This document shows, piece by piece, positions 60,965 through 64,000 of a stretch of 64,000 nt of DNA (within the stretch, counting starts at the first letter, position 1; every line of letters starts with the position of its first letter). The notes below the pieces were generated by a model. The model saw only the letters and a program-made list of their open reading frames with translations, had not been told where the DNA came from and did not search any database. Source of the stretch: Massilibacillus massiliensis (GTDB lineage Bacteria > Bacillota > Negativicutes > FLKF01); contig NZ_LT575483.1 of assembly GCF_900086705.1 (NCBI RefSeq), forward strand, positions 125,166 to 189,165. Reading direction: 5' to 3'. A program made the translations under genes and the position numbers.

Positions 60965-61711
60965 ATGTTAAAAAGAACGCTGTCTATTCTATGTATTGTT
61001 TTTAGTTGTATGTATGCAACGGTATTTGCATCATCAAATATTGTGATTAATGATGTTGAAGCCAAAGATGTTAAAAATTTCATAATGGAAAGAATCGCAC
61101 TCAGTAATTCTAATGCAATAATCGAGCAATCTAGCGATAATAATTTAGTTTTATTAAACACACACACTGAAAATGCAGGTCTATTTGGTCAATATACTTG
61201 GTCATATGAAAACAGATTAGGATTCGTTTTTATACAGAAAGATCGTGATGTTATTGTATCTATTAGTGAAACATGTACTACGCATGCACCTAATGGGGCA
61301 ATTACAGTTCAACCAGTAGGTGTAGCAAATACTCAGTTGCCTATGTTACAGAAAATAAAAGGATATTTCAATGGCATATATTTACTGGGCTTTGATGTTA
61401 ATAGAGACAAAAAAGACGGTGGTTTCGCAATTACTAGCATTGAACCTTTTGGTGTATTTGAAAACGCGGGAATCAAAGTTGGGGATATTATCATGAAGGT
61501 TAATGACGTTAAACTAAAAAAAGATAGAAATAGCGGTGCTATTGATCAATTGTTATTCGATACAACTAGACCAACAACACAGACTTTTTTAATTAAACGT
61601 GGGGATGTTGAAAAGCTATATACTTTAACATCTGTGTTTTCACCACCTCAATTCAAAAAAGAAACTAAGGTAGCAGCAGATTCAAACGTACCTGCTGCTA
61701 TCAAGAAGTAA
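60965..61711 (+). CDS. Secreted PDZ-like domain protein
   Basis: A 248-residue exported protein: signal peptide MLKRTLSILCIVFSCMYATVFASS (cleavage after about 22), a domain of about 120 residues with paired cysteine-free strands, then a PDZ-like segment GVFENAGIKVGDIIMKVNDVKL near residue 165-185 and a flexible tail rich in Lys/Ala. It is expressed from the plus strand, away from the phage early genes, with GAGGTG before ATG and its own terminator, so it is probably a lysogen-expressed accessory gene. A cell-surface or periplasmic role is inferred; I do not know the family's function. Confidence 0.7.
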   Translation: MLKRTLSILCIVFSCMYATVFASSNIVINDVEAKDVKNFIMERIALSNSNAIIEQSSDNNLVLLNTHTENAGLFGQYTWSYENRLGFVFIQKDRDVIVSISETCTTHAPNGAITVQPVGVANTQLPMLQKIKGYFNGIYLLGFDVNRDKKDGGFAITSIEPFGVFENAGIKVGDIIMKVNDVKLKKDRNSGAIDQLLFDTTRPTTQTFLIKRGDVEKLYTLTSVFSPPQFKKETKVAADSNVPAAIKK

Positions 61712-61725
61712 ATAAACTAATATCC

Positions 61726-61760
61726 ACCGTTTACCGTTCATGGTAAGCGGTTTTCTTTTG
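61726..61760 (+). terminator. Terminator after the PDZ protein gene
   Basis: ACCGTTTACC / GGTAAGCGGT (10 bp, one mismatch) with a 6-base loop, followed by TTTTCTTTTG. Confidence 0.85.
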
Positions 61761-61791
61761 TATTTAAATGTCCTTTTTGATTTGATATAGT

Positions 61792-61806
61792 CTAAACATT
61801 GTTTAT
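61792..61806. promoter_or_regulatory. Fourth GTAAACA-W-TGTTTAC-like operator
   Basis: CTAAACATTGTTTAT matches the 15-base palindrome at 54240-54254 in 13 positions. It lies between the PDZ gene and the end of the KilA-N gene. Confidence 0.5.
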
Positions 61807-61847
61807 AATCTAATGGACTTAAATACCCTAATGCCGAAGGGGCGTTA

Positions 61848-61878
61848 AAAGGTGCTCTATAGGCACCTTTACTTTTTC
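61848..61878 (+). terminator. Hairpin with T-run on the plus strand
   Basis: AAAGGTGC / GCACCTTT with a 7-base loop followed by ACTTTTTC. It stands between two convergent genes and could terminate plus-strand transcripts, or, as a hairpin near the KilA-N stop, minus-strand ones weakly. Confidence 0.55.
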
Positions 61879-61888
61879 AGTTACAGCA

Positions 61889-62452
61889 TTAATAGAACTG
61901 TCCCACTTTTGCAGATTCTCCAATGATTTCAACATTGATTGCATTGGCGCACTTAGGAAATACTCGTGCATCATCCCCATGTTTCCCAAGTGTACTATTG
62001 AATTGATTTGTAGTTGCAATAGCATTCAATCGATGTTCGATCCAGTCGGGTGTTCTACCTTGCTTAGTCCATGTCTTAACTGCACGTTCATGGCTACGGC
62101 TAATACCAAGTTCTGGGTTAGCATCTTCTTCGAGTCTTTCAAAGAATACCTGGTTGACATACATATGTAATTCTGGTGACAGGTACTTGGCATACGCCAG
62201 TGCAATTTGAGGATGTGCGAAGGTGCCTCCTGTGCGTCCACGTTTGGTGTTTAAAACAGTATTCACAGTACTGTTTTCTGCTTTAACTAGTGTTTTAATA
62301 AATTCCTGACTTGCTTCTTGGCTAATCCAAAATCTTACCTGTTGGTTAGGATTCTTTCCGCTTGCTTTCCATAGGTCAGTCATTGATACTCTGTCTTTGT
62401 CATCTACTCTTATTTTTGTACTGTTGAATTCTAATGGTTGTAGGTTGGTCAT
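61889..62452 (-). CDS. KilA-N domain protein (phage antirepressor-type), probably truncated
   Basis: A 187-residue protein with a KilA-N domain: KIRVDDKDRVSMTDLWKASGKNPNQQVRFWI, GGTFAHPQIALAYAKYLSPELHMYVNQVFFERLEED, then DWIEHRLNAIATTNQFNSTLGKHG and FPKCANAINVEIIG. The C terminus stops soon after the domain (ESAKVGQFY), shorter than many relatives, so the 3' part may be lost. The ATG at 62452 is preferred; an AAACGCAA-TT-TTGCGTTT palindrome (62457-62474) overlaps the upstream sequence and could affect initiation. Function as antirepressor is by analogy. Confidence 0.75.
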   Translation of the reverse strand: MTNLQPLEFNSTKIRVDDKDRVSMTDLWKASGKNPNQQVRFWISQEASQEFIKTLVKAENSTVNTVLNTKRGRTGGTFAHPQIALAYAKYLSPELHMYVNQVFFERLEEDANPELGISRSHERAVKTWTKQGRTPDWIEHRLNAIATTNQFNSTLGKHGDDARVFPKCANAINVEIIGESAKVGQFY

Positions 62453-62505
62453 AGGTAAACGCAATTTTGCGTTTAGTAGTTACCAAAGTGACCAGCACGG
62501 AGCCG

Positions 62506-62611
62506 GAAAATCGTTTTAGAGAATCCAAAAGTGGATTCTCATTTTTTTTTGCAGTTGCTTAAGATAAAGAAATCATGAGAACGCAGTTTTGCGTTTTCTA
62601 AAACGATCTTC
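62506..62611. repeat. Nested inverted-repeat element with two inner hairpins
   Basis: Outer arms 62506-62523 and 62594-62611 pair at 16 of 18 positions (GAAAATCGTTTTAG...). Inside are GAGAATCC-AAAAGT-GGATTCTC (62519-62540), which is followed by a nine-T run, and GAGAACGCA-GTTT-TGCGTTTTC (62577-62598). An AACGCAA/TTGCGTT palindrome recurs nearby at 62457-62474. It lies between the KilA-N gene and the Rha/IS fusion. The function is unknown; a small cruciform/MITE or an attenuator are options. Confidence 0.6.
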
Positions 62612-62623
62612 ACAAATGAAAAT

Positions 62624-62790
62624 CTAGATAGAACACAGTTCATTATTCCCATAAATGTGCAACACCAATAATATCGGGTTCACTCTTAATTGTTTTTTAC
62701 AAGTACTAATGAAGAAATCGGTGAGTCCAAAATTGGACTGTCCTAATATTTCCATATACCCCTGAATATCTCTCAGTAGCTGCTTATTTT
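62624..62790 (-). pseudogene. Rha fragment fused in frame to IS3 OrfA
   Basis: The reading frame 62624-63007 begins as IS3-family OrfA (EKRIRREYTKEFKQQMVTLHASGKPASE, to about residue 76) and then changes into RDIQGYMEILGQSNFGLTDFFIST, which matches the middle of a Rha protein, followed by an unrelated tail CKKQLRVNPILL with likely frameshift in the preceding A-run. So a deletion joined the transposase gene to a Rha gene. It is a remnant, though a chimeric 127-residue protein could be made. Confidence 0.6.
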
Positions 62791-63081
62791 GTTTTCTTAA
62801 AGCAATTAATTCTTTTTCTTCAGGGGTTCGGTTGTCGGCTTCTTTAAAAGAGCCGGTTTTATTGAATTGCTTTACCCATTTATGAAAAGTTGAAGCTGTT
62901 AATTCATATTCGCGAATGATTTCACTCGCTGGTTTACCACTGGCATGTAAGGTTACCATTTGTTGCTTAAATTCTTTTGTGTATTCTCGTCTAATCCGTT
63001 TTTCCATATCACTGCCTCTTTTCTTTTTTCTATTTTAGCAGCTCCTTAAAAAAAACTGTCCAGTTTATTGTAGCCTATCCA
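62780..63081 (-). mobile_element. IS3-family remnant, left end and most of orfA
   Basis: On the minus strand the left end TGGATAGGCTACA starts at 63081, matching the intact element at 47496, followed by orfA codons 1 to about 76. orfB and the right end are missing, except that a short GACAGTCCA near 62730 is also found at the intact right end and may be chance. It disrupts an AntA-domain gene at 63082. Confidence 0.8.
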
Positions 63082-63233
63082 CCCCACCAGTCTATACATT
63101 CTGTATAGTAAATATTGTTTTCTATGTTCTGTTTTGCCCATCTTGAAAATTGGCTCTTGTTCAGCTCTAGAAACTCATATAATTCTCTTGCTGTAATCTT
63201 GCCATCTTCTGAAATCTTAATTAGTTGATTCAT
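63082..63233 (-). pseudogene. AntA-domain antirepressor, 5' fragment interrupted by IS remnant
   Basis: Starting at ATG 63233 after GGAGGAAAC, about 51 codons read MNQLIKISEDGKITARELYEFLELNK then SQFSRWAKQNIENNIYYTECIDWWG, a typical AntA/AntB N terminus. The frame then runs into the IS3 end. The rest of the domain is not found nearby. Confidence 0.7.
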
Positions 63234-63253
63234 TGTTTCCTCCTTTTGATTGA

Positions 63254-63402
63254 CTAAAGTAAATCACTTTTCCTACACACCAAAGTGACGGCAACTGAAC
63301 TTTCATACGCTAAAGTAATACCCGCCCCTATTGCTCACAAAGTACCCGCTTTGGAATCAGCTCATTAGTGTCCAGTACTTTCGCTCAAATTTGCGCTAAA
63401 GT
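63254..63402. promoter_or_regulatory. Phased CNAAAGT direct repeats and palindromes upstream of the AntA gene
   Basis: CTAAAGT or a close variant (CCAAAGT, ACAAAGT) begins at 63254, 63280, 63310, 63337 and 63396: spacings 26, 30, 27 and 59, close to multiples of 28-30. TACCCGCCC / GGGCGGGTA (about 63319-63327 and 63420-63428) also occurs. This looks like an operator array or iteron-like region. No gene is visible in 63234-63491. Confidence 0.5.
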
Positions 63403-63455
63403 CTACATCGGTACTTATGGGCGGGTATCAGTACTCCTCACTTCAGGTAACTCAA

Positions 63456-63487
63456 TAAAAAAAGGAGCGTCATTTTCGACGCCCCAT
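63456..63487 (-). terminator. Terminator after the zinc-ribbon membrane gene
   Basis: On the minus strand GGGGCGTC pairs with GACGCTCC (one mismatch), 6-base loop, then seven T's. Confidence 0.82.
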
Positions 63488-63491
63488 CAAT

Positions 63492-63809
63492 TTAAATTTG
63501 ATTATACTTTTTTTCATATGGTGATAGTGATCTATGTTTCTCCTCTGGTAAGTCTCTACCACAATATCTACAAACCTTTGCGTCTGGCTTTATCATCTCA
63601 GCACACAAAGGACATTTCTTCATGCCATCGTCTAGCATTGCTTGTTCATTAGGTTTGATAAGGATAGCATGTACTAGGGCAATGATTGAAAATGTAAATC
63701 CATACAGCCACCACCAAAAGAAACTTCTACCTTTTGATCCTGCAATATAACTAACAATACAACCTAAGATAATTCCTTGCATTAAAACTAGCCATTCCAT
63801 TATTGACAC
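63492..63809 (-). CDS. Small membrane protein with a zinc ribbon
   Basis: A protein of about 105 residues with two transmembrane helices (MQGIILGCIVSYIAG, and WWWLYGFTFSIIALVHAIL) and a C-terminal zinc ribbon CPLCAEMIKPDAKVCRYCGRD. This is a common, mostly uncharacterised phage/genome arrangement. GAGGTGG lies upstream; GTG at 63809 or ATG at 63800 are the likely starts. It has its own terminator. Confidence 0.7.
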   Translation of the reverse strand: MSIMEWLVLMQGIILGCIVSYIAGSKGRSFFWWWLYGFTFSIIALVHAILIKPNEQAMLDDGMKKCPLCAEMIKPDAKVCRYCGRDLPEEKHRSLSPYEKKYNQI

Positions 63810-63875
63810 ATTGACCACCTCATTATTTTTATATTGTATCCCAAAGGGATGAAGTTATAGAAAGCACTAAAATTG

Positions 63876-63969
63876 AGCCATGGTTTATAAGGCTTTACAC
63901 TATATAAAATGTTCAAAAACAATGGGGTATGATAGAAAACCTTAGTCCCCTTAATTCTGGACATTTTAT
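63876..63969 (+). repeat. Dispersed intergenic repeat, copy E
   Basis: Contains a 45-base stretch (63891-63935) identical to copy A, then AATTCTGGACATTTTATCACC matching copy B. It lies in the unannotated end 63819-64000, where I see no gene. Confidence 0.75.
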
Positions 63970-64000
63970 CACCTGGCTTTCATAGTAGTAGATCATTGAT

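Noticed and set aside
62725-62740. Right end of the IS3 remnant (GACAGTCCA)
   Set aside because: The 9-base match lies inside Rha coding sequence and no target duplication fits, so it is probably chance.
1-64000. tRNA or rRNA genes
   Set aside because: No cloverleaf with a GTTCGAA-type loop or rRNA signature was noticed on either strand by eye.

Overview
The window looks like a low-GC, AT-rich Firmicutes chromosome. Negativicutes (Sporomusa/Selenomonas-type) is the best guess, from a PolC-type replicase, the rimP-nusA-ylxR-ylxQ-infB-rbfA-nrnA-truB-ribF-rpsO-pnp order, LexA with a Bacillus-type SOS box, a hflX/ynbB pair, the asd-dapG-rnj-tepA-ylzJ block and a cobalamin pair at the left edge. 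The genus is not proven by the sequence.

Positions 1-38,000 are core genome. 1-933: end of cobD plus cobC (cobalamin lower-loop assembly). 1,102-4,770: polC, without the usual exonuclease insert. 4,829-15,175: the transcription/translation operon, with a hairpin before rimP and an S15 leader before rpsO. 15,205-17,163: a solitary tyrosine recombinase divergent from lexA, sharing an intergenic region with a LexA box and a 12-7-12 inverted repeat. 17,173-24,967, mostly minus strand: ynbB, a HflX with a JAMM-like N-terminal domain, a nucleoid-associated protein, cwlD, a polysaccharide-deacetylase-like protein, ylzJ and tepA. 25,073-30,313: RNase J, then dapG-asd-dapB behind a lysine riboswitch. 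30,384-34,186: a tautomerase, recG, rpmB, hslO. 34,276-37,970: ribD-ribE-ribBA-ribH behind an FMN riboswitch.

From about 38,000 to the right edge lies a decayed integrated phage-like element, mostly minus strand, starting with an integrase next to a 24-codon 3' gene remnant (probable att side). It holds accessory membrane genes, a second, catalytic-domain-only recombinase, a tape-measure gene split by an IS3-family element with a 3-bp target duplication, a split ImmA/IrrE-like gene, several small HTH regulators, a helicase-like ATPase beside a strongly structured non-coding block, a CI-like repressor with divergent operators, and an IS256-family element with a 9-bp target duplication. No capsid, portal or terminase gene is visible, and the right end lies outside the window.

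The most unusual part is the antirepressor zone (52,742-54,330 and 61,889-63,233). AntA, Rha, Bro-N-like and KilA-N pieces are fused, tandemly fragmented and interleaved, in one case joined in frame to an IS3 OrfA. Around it lie shared palindromic operators, phased short repeats, and a five-copy intergenic repeat family confined to the element.
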